This document shows, piece after piece, positions 55,361 through 64,000 of a DNA stretch of 64,000 nt; position 1 is the first letter of the stretch, and the number at the start of each line of letters is the position of its first letter. A program made the position numbers and the translations under genes. Origin of the DNA: Candidatus Eremiobacter antarcticus (GTDB lineage Bacteria > Vulcanimicrobiota > Vulcanimicrobiia > Eremiobacterales > Eremiobacteraceae); NCBI GenBank assembly GCA_003244105.1, contig QHBK01000008.1, positions 92,932 through 156,931 of the forward strand. Reading direction: 5' to 3'. The notes under the pieces are model-generated. The model made no database searches and was not told where the DNA came from. It saw only the letters and a list, made by a program, of their open reading frames with translations.

Positions 55361-56330
55361 TGTGATCGAATTCTTTGCGCAATGCGCTCAGTCGGGCACT
55401 TTATTGACCTCCCTGTGTGCCCTCGTCTTGCTGCCCCTCGCCGCATGGGTGGCCTGTCGGCTGTTGACTCCGCACATCGTCGCGATGACGGACGATCCTT
55501 CCTGGCAAGCCCCGCTCTCGGCGCTGGCGGCCGGCCTTCCCGGAGCGCTTTTCGTGGGGCTTTCGGTCCGAGCACTTTTCAGCGATGCAAGCTTGGCGTG
55601 TTTGTCCGTTCCGGTCGGGCGCGGAATCTTTAGTCTCATCATCGCAATCATGACTGCAGCACTCATTCGAGCGCTGTGGCTCGCGTCGCAGCGCGCTCGT
55701 CAGGTCGGGCGATTGATCCGTTGTTCAGCTGAGCCGTCGCAACGACTTCAGGGCATAGCCAGCGCGTGCGGTGTTGTTTCTCGTGAGATAAGCGATAGTG
55801 CACCGGTCTGCATATTAGCTGGGACTTCCTCGCCGGTCGTCCTGGTTTCGGCCGGCGCTTTAGCTGCCGTCTCCGACGAGCAGCTCCGTGCAGCGTTGCA
55901 GCATGAGAGTGCGCATGCGCGTCGTGGCGATCAGTTGCTGGCAGCAGCGCTGTATTTCCTGACTGATCTTCTGCCGCTACCGGCTCATGAGCTTATTGAG
56001 ACTTACAGGGTAGCTCGAGAACTGGCCGCCGACAGCGATGCGGCTAGCTCCACCGATGCCGGCGATCTCGCGGGTGCTTTGCTTCAATTCAGCAAGGCCG
56101 GTCAAGCGCTCGCCGCTGTATCATCACTCGCTGACCAAGACACCGTCGCAATGACCAAGCGATTAGTCGCGCTGCTGGCACCTTCGCAGCATCGGGGGCG
56201 CACCAACACAGTACGGCGTGTTGCTCTTGCAAGCGCACTCGCCTTCATCGCACTCACCGTCTTCTTCATCCCGGTGATGTCGGCTCAACATGCGCCCTCT
56301 TGCACGCTCGTCATGAAAGCCGGCCAATGA
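55353..56330 (+). CDS. M56 (BlaR1-like) membrane metallopeptidase (unit 2)
   Basis: 325 residues with four or five membrane segments; the zinc motif HESAH is at residues 184-188, followed by VARELAADSDA, which carries the third ligand Glu, and a last membrane helix (VALASALAFIALTVFFIPV). The protein ends after a very short periplasmic tail, so no antibiotic-binding sensor domain exists. The ATG at 55353 overlaps the repressor stop by 8 bases. A role in cleaving the partner BlaI is inferred. Confidence 0.85.
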   Translation: MHDVIEFFAQCAQSGTLLTSLCALVLLPLAAWVACRLLTPHIVAMTDDPSWQAPLSALAAGLPGALFVGLSVRALFSDASLACLSVPVGRGIFSLIIAIMTAALIRALWLASQRARQVGRLIRCSAEPSQRLQGIASACGVVSREISDSAPVCILAGTSSPVVLVSAGALAAVSDEQLRAALQHESAHARRGDQLLAAALYFLTDLLPLPAHELIETYRVARELAADSDAASSTDAGDLAGALLQFSKAGQALAAVSSLADQDTVAMTKRLVALLAPSQHRGRTNTVRRVALASALAFIALTVFFIPVMSAQHAPSCTLVMKAGQ

Positions 56331-58159
56331 TCTGCCGGGCAATATTTTTTTGCCTCGTACTGCTAAGTGTGTTAGCAGTCCATACACCTGCTGCGTCAGC
56401 TGCTCCTATGGTCGTGCGTCTGGGATCAGCCGACGTCATGCTTTCACTTTCGCCGGATCCCCCGCAACCCGGATCTGAACGTGTGACCGTCAATGTCACG
56501 GGCACCTCGGCTCAAATGCTTAAGCGCACGTCGCTCAGGTTCGCGTCGCATATGCCGTCGATGCACATGGCCGGCAATAGTGGAAGTGCGACGACGGTTT
56601 CAAACCGCCCAGGCCAGTGGACGTTCGATCTTCCCATGGCCATGGCGACGGAATGGGCGGTGACTTTGAACTTCTCCGGCGGCGTCAAGGGTGCTACGAC
56701 TTTTGCTTTCAATGTCGGTGGGGCCACAAACGCAGGTGATGCGATGCCCGGAATGGCCACCACAAATGGCAGCCCATGGAAAATAGCCGCCTTCGCCTTC
56801 GCCATTCTTTTTGTGCTAGCGGCGCTTGCCGCTTGGAACATCGCCACGAGTCGCCGGTCTTCCGCCCAACCGCAATGGCTCAACGGATCGGCAGCCGTCT
56901 TAGCCGTTGTTGCCATCTTAGTGATTCTGGGAATAGCGCTTTTGCAGAACAAGTTCGGGCCACCCGCTATGGATATGAGCGCCATGTCTGCCGTGAAGGG
57001 GAGCGCCCCGCTTCCGGTCAGGCTAGCGACTGTCGGCGGCTCCCCCGGCGGCAGCACCATCAGTGCACCCGGCATTGTGGCGGCATTTCTTACACAAGAG
57101 GTTTCTGCACGCACTCCCGGGGTCATCAGCGCGGTCAACGTTTACAACGGTGATCGGGTCTTGGCGGGCCAAGTCGTCGCTTCGGTCAGTCAACCGGATC
57201 TCGCGGTTCAAGCACAATCCGCATTGGCCGCTGCGCGCTCCGATTATAGCTCGGCAACAGCGGCGATGATCGAGGCCCGTCATCACGCGCCGAACGAGCT
57301 GTCAATCGCGCAGGCAGACGCGCGCAGCAAGGCCGCCCAGGCCCGCTATTGGCGCAATGAGCTGCAACGCGAAAAGATGCTGCTCGACAACGGGGCGGTG
57401 TCAACGCAGGAATATCAAAGCGAACGCGCTCAGGCCGCCGCCGCTCTCTCTGGCGCTGAATCCGCGCAGCATCAAGTCGCTGACGCCCAAGCGAACATCG
57501 AGATGACGCGCGCTCAGGCCGACGCCGCGCTTGCAAAAGCGTCGTCGTCGTCCTCGGCCGCCTCAGCGCAGTCAATTTTGGCCGGATACACGACTCTAAC
57601 AGCGCCCAATGACGGCGTGGTGGTGACCCGCCTTGTCGATCCTGGTTCCTACGTGGCTGTCGGGACTCCGATTCTCAGGATTGCGGTGGTTGGAAAAGTG
57701 CGCATTCAAGCCAACGTTGCGCAGGAAGACCTGAACGATATAAAGGTGGGGACGCCGTTGGACGCAACCGTCGATGGTCTGCCAATCATCCATGCAGCGG
57801 TGACCGCGGTACAACCCGCTTCCGACGCAACGGCGCACACTGCCATGATTGAAGCGGTCGTGAGCAATCGGAACGGTCGCTTGCGCCCCGGCACGTACGC
57901 CCGCGTGATCCTCAGACCGCGTGATTCTTACTCGGCTTCGGGAACCACCTTGCCTTCCAGTGCCGTCTTAGGAAGCGGCGAGGATGCAGTCGTGTGGACA
58001 GACGTCAACGGCACCGCTCATCGCGTGAACGTGACCGTGCTGTCCGATGACGGCAGTACCGCACGGGTGAAGGGTGCCGTGAAGCGTGGCGATCGTATCG
58101 TGACCGAGGGCGGCCTCAACCTACAAGAGGGCATGACAATAACCGAGGCACGGTCGTGA
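56327..58159 (+). CDS. Fusion of YtkA-like domain, two membrane helices and RND adaptor (MFP)
   Basis: 610 residues. The signal peptide (1-25) is followed by a YtkA-like beta-sandwich (28-132) with a Met/His metal-site-like HMPSMHM (75-81). Two membrane helices follow (about 152-171 and 187-207), then a HlyD/MFP unit (228-610) with ARTPGVISAVNVYNGDRV, a coiled-coil hairpin and PNDGVVVTRLVDPGSYV. This combines a putative metal-receiving domain and an adaptor in one chain. The start is ATG 56327 in an ATGA overlap. A second type B operator dyad lies 34 bases into the gene. Confidence 0.88.
   Translation: MICRAIFFCLVLLSVLAVHTPAASAAPMVVRLGSADVMLSLSPDPPQPGSERVTVNVTGTSAQMLKRTSLRFASHMPSMHMAGNSGSATTVSNRPGQWTFDLPMAMATEWAVTLNFSGGVKGATTFAFNVGGATNAGDAMPGMATTNGSPWKIAAFAFAILFVLAALAAWNIATSRRSSAQPQWLNGSAAVLAVVAILVILGIALLQNKFGPPAMDMSAMSAVKGSAPLPVRLATVGGSPGGSTISAPGIVAAFLTQEVSARTPGVISAVNVYNGDRVLAGQVVASVSQPDLAVQAQSALAAARSDYSSATAAMIEARHHAPNELSIAQADARSKAAQARYWRNELQREKMLLDNGAVSTQEYQSERAQAAAALSGAESAQHQVADAQANIEMTRAQADAALAKASSSSSAASAQSILAGYTTLTAPNDGVVVTRLVDPGSYVAVGTPILRIAVVGKVRIQANVAQEDLNDIKVGTPLDATVDGLPIIHAAVTAVQPASDATAHTAMIEAVVSNRNGRLRPGTYARVILRPRDSYSASGTTLPSSAVLGSGEDAVVWTDVNGTAHRVNVTVLSDDGSTARVKGAVKRGDRIVTEGGLNLQEGMTITEARS
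56361..56377 (+). promoter_or_regulatory. Second type B operator dyad, inside adaptor gene start
   Basis: TGCTAA-GTGTG-TTAGCA (56361-56377) has exactly the arms of the 54920-54936 dyad (TGCTAA/TTAGCA) with the same 5-base spacing. It lies in codons for the signal peptide, 34 bases into the gene. It may be an internal operator, a road-block for repression, or mark a promoter for downstream genes. Function is inferred only from the sequence match. Confidence 0.6.
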
Positions 58160-61100
58160 ACGACCGCAAGGGCTCGATCCCCGCGTGGGCTCTCGCCAAC
58201 CCGCATGCGGTAATCGCAGCATACGTCGCACTCGTGATTGCCGCTATCGCTGCGGCCTTGTTCATTCTGCCGACCAGAATGATGCCGTACGTCGAGAGCC
58301 CGCAGGTAGCCGTCGTGACGATGGTCCCGGGTTACGCACCCCAAGACGTAGAGACGTACTTTTCCAAGCCGATCGAAGAGCGGATGACAGATCTCAAGGA
58401 CGTCCGTTACGTCCGTTCGACATCCCAGCAAGGGTTGTCCATCATCACACTGCAGTTCAAGTACGGCACGGACATGCGACGCGCGCTGGTCGACGTGCAG
58501 CAGCTCGTCCAACAGGCTCAAGCCGACCTTCCCTACGACCGAGCGAATCTGAAGCCCTCGTGGGTGGTTCCCGTTGATCCGCTCAACACCCCGGTGCTTC
58601 AGTTGGCGGTCACGGGCGTGGGATGGGATCTTGTGCAACTGCGGCAGTTCGTCGCAAACGACGTAGTCCTCGAGCTCAAGACGGTTCCCGGTATCCAGAC
58701 TGTGCAGCCGTTCGGAGGAATCCAGCGTCAGCTTCAGGTCGTCGTGGATCGCAATAAGCTCGCCGCGTACGGCCTTTCACTTGTGGATGTCAAAGACGCT
58801 CTCGATGCTCAAAACGTCAGCCGCTCGGCGGGGACGATCACGAACTCGGGTCGTGAGACGCTTGTGGTCGGTGCGAACCGGGTGCTTGGCGCAAACGATG
58901 TGCGCGATTTTCCATTAACAACGGCGGCCGGTCGCAGCATCTACGTGCGCGACATCGCGAGCGTCACTGATGGAGCCGCTGAGCGCCGTTCGGCATACGA
59001 CTTCAATGGCAAGGAGGCCGTAGAAGTATCCGTGGTCGAGAATCCCAACGCTAGCTCCCCTGAGATCATCGCCGCGGTCATGCAGCGGCTCGCTCAGATC
59101 GAGCACGAGCATCCGGGATTGAAGTTCGAGCCGGCGTATGACAACTCGCGGTTCGTATCGGACTTGAAGAGAAACATGTTTGATGAGCTGTTGGTCAGCG
59201 TTGTCCTGGCCGGGCTCATATTACTCGTATTTCTCGAAGACGTCAGCGCGACCGCTATCGTGATGACCTCCATTCCGACGTGCCTAGGTTTGGCCGTGCT
59301 CTTGTTCGTGCCGATGGGCTTTTCGATCAATAGCTCTACCCTTGTGGGGTTGCTGCTGGCGATCGGACGGCTCGTCGACGACTCGATCGTCGTCATCCAC
59401 GCCGTTCATCGCAAACTTGAATCGGGCAAGCCACCTGCGCGTGCCGCCATAGACGGCACGATGGAGGTCGTGTTGCCGATCGCGGCCGCGACTGGGGTGA
59501 TGATCCTGGCCGTGGTGCCATTGCTCACGAGCGGCGGAATCACGCAGATCATGTTCGTGGGGCTTGTGTGGCCAATCGTTTTCGCGCTGCTTGCGTCGCT
59601 TGTGGTTTCGCTCACGCTCACTCCGCTTCTGGCCGCGAACCTATTCTTTGGAGCGGATCGGCCGGCTCCCGCTTGGCGGACGTGGATGGATGTGGCTGTG
59701 GGTCGGGCCCTTGGACCCAGCCGGCGTGGATTGGCTCGCATGGAGAACGCGTATAAGCGCGGCCTGCGCTGGAGTCTTGAGAACAAGATGCTTGTGTTGG
59801 GAGGCGCTGCAATCGCCACATATATCGGCGTTGGCCTGCTGCCGTTTGTCGGTAGCGAGATGATGCCGCTCGCGGACACCGGCCAGGCCAGCGCCTATCT
59901 CGAGGCGGATCCCGGCACGTCGTTTGCGACGATGCGCCAGAAATCCACGACGTTTGAAAAGATTCTTTTGGCCCAGCCTGAGGTGGAGCGAGTCTCGGCT
60001 GAGGTCGGCGAAGACACCGCGGGCACCTACTTCACGGGGCAAGCGATGAACTCTGTCAATGCCGCGTCATACATGGTTACCCTAAAACCCAAAGAGGCGC
60101 GTCAGCGGTCGATATGGGCGGTCATGGATTCGGTATACGCGCAGGCCTCGCAGACGATTCCTGGGCTGCGCCGGGTCGCGCTCAAGGAGATGGGCGCCGA
60201 CGTGATGTCCACGACAGCGGCGCCGGTGGAACTCGTCATTTATGGACCTGATCTGAACGAAGTGCATCATTTGGCCGAACAAGTAGCCGCCGCTGCTCAA
60301 AGGGTTCCGGGTCTCGTACAAGCATCGACGTCCTCCGCTGCTACGCAGCCGGAGATGCGTGTTGTGGTCGACCGCACACGCGCCTCGCAGTTGGGGCTCA
60401 CGCCGGATGATGTCTTAACCCAAGCCTACTATGCGACCAAAGGTGGGCTGACCACCCAGTATTTCAATCCGGAAAACATCCGGCATGATACGATCCTCGT
60501 GCGCTATGCAAGCCAGGACCGCCTCACGACGGGCGATCTGGCGCGCGTACAGATAGTTGGAAAGAATAGCGCCGTCGTACCGCTCACGGCCGTAGCTCAG
60601 ATTGAACGCTCGACCGGTCCCACGAAGATAGAACACGATTCGCTGCGGCGCACGGTCTCGGTGTTGGGCTATTATCGCAAGGGCAGCCGTGGTGAGATGG
60701 CGCTCGACACGGACGTGCTCATGGGGGGCCTTGCGCAAGTGGCCTTTCCGGTCGGCTACGGCATCGAAATGCGGGGCGACATGACCGAGATGGCGACGAG
60801 CTTCGATCGCGAGGTTGCCGCCATGAAGTTGGCGGTGCTCTTCATCTTCTTATTGCTGGTCGCGCAGTTCCGCTCGTTCGCGCAGCCGCTCGTGATGCTT
60901 TTGGCCATTCCGTTGCAGTTGCTGGGAGTCTTCGGCGGGCTATTGCTGGCCCATCAAAACTTGTCGACGGTATCTATCCTCGGCATCGTGGTGGCTAATG
61001 GCATGTCGGTGAGCAATGCAATACTGCTTGTGGACCTCATCATGCGCCGCCGCGCTTCCGGGATGACCAGGGATGAGGCGATTTTGGAAGCCGGCCCTAT

Positions 61101-61341
61101 CCGGTTGCGCCCAATCCTTATGACGACGATCGTGAGTCTCGTCGTTCTCGCGCCGGTGGCGTTCTTCCCGAAGACCGGACTTGACGCGTATTCACCCCTA
61201 GCGACGGTCATCATCGGCGGCCTGACGGTCTCGACCCTGCTGACGTTGTTCGTCGTGCCGACGCTGCATGCCGCGGTCGACGACATCCAGGTCTGGTGGC
61301 GGCGGCGGCGCTCGACCGGGGAGCAGACAGCCAATGCATAA
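58156..61341 (+). CDS. RND efflux pump (heavy-metal/HAE type, unit 2)
   Basis: 1061-residue RND pump. The helix-4 segment GRLVDDSIVVIHAVHRKLE carries the paired Asp (DD) of the proton pathway, and periplasmic loops include LPYDRANLKPSWVVPVDPLNTPV. The C-terminus is GVGLLPFVGSEMMPLAD...FVVPTLHAAVDD. GTG 58156 overlaps the adaptor stop (GTGA). It works with the YtkA-MFP adaptor and the following TolC. The substrate is probably a metal, from context and the Met-rich partner domains. Confidence 0.92.
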   Translation: MNDRKGSIPAWALANPHAVIAAYVALVIAAIAAALFILPTRMMPYVESPQVAVVTMVPGYAPQDVETYFSKPIEERMTDLKDVRYVRSTSQQGLSIITLQFKYGTDMRRALVDVQQLVQQAQADLPYDRANLKPSWVVPVDPLNTPVLQLAVTGVGWDLVQLRQFVANDVVLELKTVPGIQTVQPFGGIQRQLQVVVDRNKLAAYGLSLVDVKDALDAQNVSRSAGTITNSGRETLVVGANRVLGANDVRDFPLTTAAGRSIYVRDIASVTDGAAERRSAYDFNGKEAVEVSVVENPNASSPEIIAAVMQRLAQIEHEHPGLKFEPAYDNSRFVSDLKRNMFDELLVSVVLAGLILLVFLEDVSATAIVMTSIPTCLGLAVLLFVPMGFSINSSTLVGLLLAIGRLVDDSIVVIHAVHRKLESGKPPARAAIDGTMEVVLPIAAATGVMILAVVPLLTSGGITQIMFVGLVWPIVFALLASLVVSLTLTPLLAANLFFGADRPAPAWRTWMDVAVGRALGPSRRGLARMENAYKRGLRWSLENKMLVLGGAAIATYIGVGLLPFVGSEMMPLADTGQASAYLEADPGTSFATMRQKSTTFEKILLAQPEVERVSAEVGEDTAGTYFTGQAMNSVNAASYMVTLKPKEARQRSIWAVMDSVYAQASQTIPGLRRVALKEMGADVMSTTAAPVELVIYGPDLNEVHHLAEQVAAAAQRVPGLVQASTSSAATQPEMRVVVDRTRASQLGLTPDDVLTQAYYATKGGLTTQYFNPENIRHDTILVRYASQDRLTTGDLARVQIVGKNSAVVPLTAVAQIERSTGPTKIEHDSLRRTVSVLGYYRKGSRGEMALDTDVLMGGLAQVAFPVGYGIEMRGDMTEMATSFDREVAAMKLAVLFIFLLLVAQFRSFAQPLVMLLAIPLQLLGVFGGLLLAHQNLSTVSILGIVVANGMSVSNAILLVDLIMRRRASGMTRDEAILEAGPIRLRPILMTTIVSLVVLAPVAFFPKTGLDAYSPLATVIIGGLTVSTLLTLFVVPTLHAAVDDIQVWWRRRRSTGEQTANA

Positions 61342-62605
61342 GGCCGGCATTGCCTTCGCGCTGCTCGTAATGATGTGGCTGCCGGCAGCGGCGGATCCCA
61401 TCGTATTCAACGGCGAGCTTTCCAAGGCACAGGCGATCGCCCGCGTGACAGTTCAAGGTTTCGACGTTCGCGCTGCACAAGCCGATCTGGCGGTCGCTCG
61501 GGCACGCTCAACCACAGCGCGCAGCGAGCTACGGCCGCATATTTCCCTTGCAGCCATCGCAACCGATGCCAACTTGCCGCAGTTGGGCATGCCAGTCTCC
61601 CGTCAAACGTATCTGAGCGCATCCGCAAGCTTGCCCATCTTCAACTCTGCATATTCCTTTGGAGCACAAGCGGCCGGCATTACGGCTCTGGCAGCGGCCG
61701 ATGATCTCGCCGGTGTGCAAAACGATGAAGCTCTTGCGGTCTATCGGGGGTACGACCGGGTTTTGCTGGCCGCTGCTGTGGCAGATGCGCGTCAGGCTGA
61801 CGCGTCTGATCAACAGGCGAATGTCGACCTTATCAGTCTCAGGGTAAGGGTTGGCAAGGCCGCAAGATATCAGCTCGTGCGCGCAAGAGCCAGCCTCGCT
61901 CAGGCACGACAGGCCAAAGAAGACGCTGATGCGGAGCACGACGAGGCTCTCACTGATCTCAAGGTGCTCCTCGACTTCGATCCGTCCTCAAACGTTCAGC
62001 TCTCCGACGGGTTCACGACGGCTCCGCCTTCAAGTAGGCTCGCGACCGTCTCAGCGCGGGCGCGAGTGCAGCGGCCGGAATTAGCCGCCGCGAAGTCGCG
62101 AGTCGATGCGGCTGCGGCGTCTCTCCGGCAGGCGCGAGCTGCCTTCGTTCCGGTCACATCAGTCTCAGCGCAAACCTACAACGGCACGTCGAACCCGCCC
62201 TTGGGTCACGGGGGCGCTCAGATAAGCGCGCAGGTTTCCATTCCACTCGTTGACGGTGGCGCGCGCTCGGCCGCTGTGGCACAAGCTAAAGCTGATCAGG
62301 AAAAGGCGCAAGCCGAATACGACCGCCGCTCGCTCATGGTGCAAGCCGATGTGGCTAACGCCTGGCGAGAGCTTACGGCTGCCCAAAGAAATCTCGTGGC
62401 TTCACAGGCGGCGCTAATGGAGAGTCGGGAAAACCTGAGAGTTGCCCGGCTGCGGTTGCGCGCCGGCAAGGCGATCGAGTTAGAAGTGCTTGATGCATTG
62501 GCAGTCTCCGCAAACGCTCGAGAAGCAGCTTTACGGGCGCAAGCGCGCCTGGATCTGGGTATCGCTACACTGCACCATGCGGCGGGCGATCCTGCGAACT
62601 CATAA
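61334..62605 (+). CDS. TolC-family outer-membrane factor (unit 2)
   Basis: 423 residues with a signal peptide (GIAFALLVMMWLPAAAD) and two TolC-type repeats with long coiled coils. ATG 61334 overlaps the RND stop by 8 bases; the frame is open further upstream inside the RND gene. It forms the outer-membrane exit duct for unit 2. Confidence 0.92.
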   Translation: MHKAGIAFALLVMMWLPAAADPIVFNGELSKAQAIARVTVQGFDVRAAQADLAVARARSTTARSELRPHISLAAIATDANLPQLGMPVSRQTYLSASASLPIFNSAYSFGAQAAGITALAAADDLAGVQNDEALAVYRGYDRVLLAAAVADARQADASDQQANVDLISLRVRVGKAARYQLVRARASLAQARQAKEDADAEHDEALTDLKVLLDFDPSSNVQLSDGFTTAPPSSRLATVSARARVQRPELAAAKSRVDAAAASLRQARAAFVPVTSVSAQTYNGTSNPPLGHGGAQISAQVSIPLVDGGARSAAVAQAKADQEKAQAEYDRRSLMVQADVANAWRELTAAQRNLVASQAALMESRENLRVARLRLRAGKAIELEVLDALAVSANAREAALRAQARLDLGIATLHHAAGDPANS

Positions 62606-62616
62606 GTGAGGGATCT

Positions 62617-63018
62617 ATGAAAAGAATGCTCCTTTGGTTGCTCTCGGCCGTGCTGATAGCGGGTTGCAGCTCGCGTCAATTGTCATCGTCGCAAACCGCA
62701 ACGATGCCTGCGGCTTCATCCGGCGATCTTAGAATGTCAATGACTTTCGCCCCGTCACCGCCGGTGAAGGGAAACGAGACGATTACCATCTCCGTCAACG
62801 ATGCCAGCGGGAGTTCCGTCAAAGGCGCGTCGGTCAGATCGACCTCGAATATGCCGGCGATGTCCATGTCGGGACCGACCATGGTGTTCCAGGACAACGG
62901 TGACGGCACATATTCAGCCGTCACCAACCTGAACTACAGCACGAAATGGGTTTTCCGGGTGTCGGCGTCTCAGATGGGCAAGTCTGGGAAGGCCGAATTC
63001 AGGGTCGACGTGCCGTGA
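62617..63018 (+). CDS. YtkA-like lipoprotein
   Basis: 133 residues with a lipobox (LLSAVLIAGC, Cys17), then a YtkA-like beta-sandwich (about 38-133) with the Met-rich NMPAMSMSGP motif. It resembles the N-terminal domain of the unit 2 adaptor (which has HMPSMHM) and may deliver or sense metal at the pump from the periplasm. It is 11 bases after the TolC-like gene, with GTGAGGGA before its ATG. Confidence 0.85.
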   Translation: MKRMLLWLLSAVLIAGCSSRQLSSSQTATMPAASSGDLRMSMTFAPSPPVKGNETITISVNDASGSSVKGASVRSTSNMPAMSMSGPTMVFQDNGDGTYSAVTNLNYSTKWVFRVSASQMGKSGKAEFRVDVP

Positions 63019-63085
63019 TCGGGCTTATAAGTCAGACCGCAGTCACCCAGGAATGTCGCTTTCGTTCGGCCCGCAAAGGCACGAT

Positions 63086-63745
63086 TCATGCGCCCGGTTT
63101 TCTTAGTGCCACTAGATACAGCCGTTTAGGAAGATCGCCTTCCTCGATTTTGTCCACCCGCAAAAGTTCGAAGCCCTTCGTGAGTTCGTTTACCTTATCC
63201 ATCGTGAAAAAGTGAACAATGTCTCCGTCGATCTCATAGATGCCTTCGGTCTGCCACTTTCCGCCTCGATAGTCGGGATCGAACTCGTTCCGCACTGTGT
63301 ATATTCAGAGCCCGCCTGGCTTCAGAACGCGCCATATCTCAAGCAGAATGCCTTCGATCTCTTTGGTGGTAAGCGCCATGCAGAGCAGCATATGCGAGTA
63401 ACACGCATCAAAGGAACGACCTGCGAATGGCAACGGAAGGCGCACGTCGTGCTCCACGACGCTGAGTTGCCCAGAAGAAATGCCGCTTGCTCGTTCGGCT
63501 AGAGCTTTGATTGCTCTCGTCGCATAATCGGCGGCGGTAACCCGCAAGCCTTGTTGAAGAAAGAAGAGTGTGTCGCGACCCGCGCCACAGCCTAATTCCA
63601 GTGCTGTTTTGACGCCCCGAGCAGCGAAAAGCTCGTGAGCCAGCAACGCTGCGCTGCTTGGACTCTGTCCGAACTTGTCTGGATTGGTCTCATAGACGTC
63701 TTGCCAATGACGCTTTTGTTCGTCAAACGTCTTCCGGGCGTCCAC
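63086..63745 (-). pseudogene. SAM-dependent methyltransferase interrupted by in-frame TGA
   Basis: The first part (from GTG 63745) shows class I methyltransferase motifs: ALELGCGAGRDTLFFLQQG and FDACYSHMLL, ending LKPGGL at a TGA at 63305-63307. The same frame resumes directly with IYTVRNEFDPDYRGG...IVHFFTMDKV...LPKRLYLVALRKPG. That is the normal C-terminal half of this family, where GGL is followed by a residue and then IYTVR. Only the TGA (one codon) separates the halves, so this is a nonsense mutation, a sequencing error or a recoded codon. No frameshift is needed. Confidence 0.8.
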
Positions 63746-63937
63746 CGCACATCGTTAGACCGCTGACTTAGCGACGCCTGGTACGCGAGCAGCTGGTGCT
63801 TTATATCGTTGCGGCGACCAGCCTTCTACCGCGCGGTTTATTCGTGGGAGCGCATCACAGCAAGAATCATCGAAACGGGTGGGCAACCTTTGAGGACAGT
63901 GCCCTCCCTAAACAATGTTCGAGAGTCTCGTGCAAAG

Positions 63938-63975
63938 GAGCCCGCTAACTCGATACATCAAAGCATAGCGGGCTC
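63938..63975. repeat. 10-bp inverted repeat with 18-base loop
   Basis: GAGCCCGCTA (63938-63947) and TAGCGGGCTC (63966-63975) are perfect inverted copies. There is no T-run, so it is not a clear terminator; it may be a short mobile-element end, an attachment remnant or an unlinked hairpin. The remaining bases 63746-63937 hold nothing recognisable. Confidence 0.45.
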
Positions 63976-64000
63976 TAGGCGTTAGCATCATAGAACGGAT

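Noticed and set aside
63305..63307. TGA reassigned to an amino acid in this organism
   Set aside because: TGA ends many intact genes in this window, for example nagZ, the serine hydrolase and both BlaI-M56 overlaps.

Overview
The window comes from a high-GC, diderm (outer-membrane) bacterium. Two TonB-dependent receptors, two RND/TolC tripartite pumps and cytoplasmic peptidoglycan-recycling enzymes require an outer membrane. MqnD shows menaquinone synthesis by the futalosine route. The TonB receptors with an N-terminal carboxypeptidase-regulatory-like domain, the tight gene packing and the frequent GTG/TTG starts would fit Candidatus Eremiobacterota (WPS-2) or a relative. That placement is inferred from gene style, not from a marker gene. 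I saw no rRNA, tRNA, CRISPR array, integrase or transposase.

1-12.3 kb: a minus-strand cell-wall recycling operon (nagZ, an AmiE-like serine hydrolase, anmK cut by the window start), a plus-strand periplasmic M16 protease, and a minus-strand block with a complete sugar-type ABC importer, a thiolase and a small secreted protein. 12.3-20.6 kb: mqnD; a MIP18/SufT-type Fe-S assembly protein translationally coupled to an ABC-2 exporter; a thioesterase; a lipid kinase; a YqeG phosphatase; an HxlR regulator; a run of small membrane/stress proteins (DUF883-like, holin III, DUF3618, BrkB); and an acetyltransferase. 20.7-32.9 kb: a probable protein-scavenging locus with a secreted zinc metalloprotease, two very large TonB receptors in tandem (each with a strong terminator) and an exported S9 peptidase.

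33-40.7 kb: remnants of a PAS sensor kinase, DUF2277, a cation:proton antiporter preceded by a structured leader RNA that hides its ribosome-binding site, two CDF-type transporters, an MFS transporter, a ChrB-C domain protein, a beta-propeller and an EamA transporter.

41-63 kb: two separate metal-defence units, probably for copper. Each is built around a BlaI/CopY-type repressor plus a membrane M56 (BlaR1-like) protease and a complete RND-MFP-TolC pump. Unit 1 (minus, 52.5 to 42.6 kb) also carries a DUF318 permease, a DUF4396 membrane protein and a multicopper oxidase. A divergent promoter/operator also serves a DUF305 protein, and a second copy of the operator lies on a strong promoter before a GT87-like membrane protein. 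Unit 2 (plus, 54.9 to 63.0 kb) has its own, different operator. One copy sits in the -10 box of an apparently leaderless repressor gene; the other lies inside the start of an adaptor gene that fuses a YtkA-like domain to the pump's membrane-fusion protein. A second YtkA-like lipoprotein closes the unit. The first part of this region (about 40.8-55 kb) is visibly richer in A/T than its surroundings, which suggests acquisition. The window ends with a methyltransferase gene broken by an in-frame TGA.
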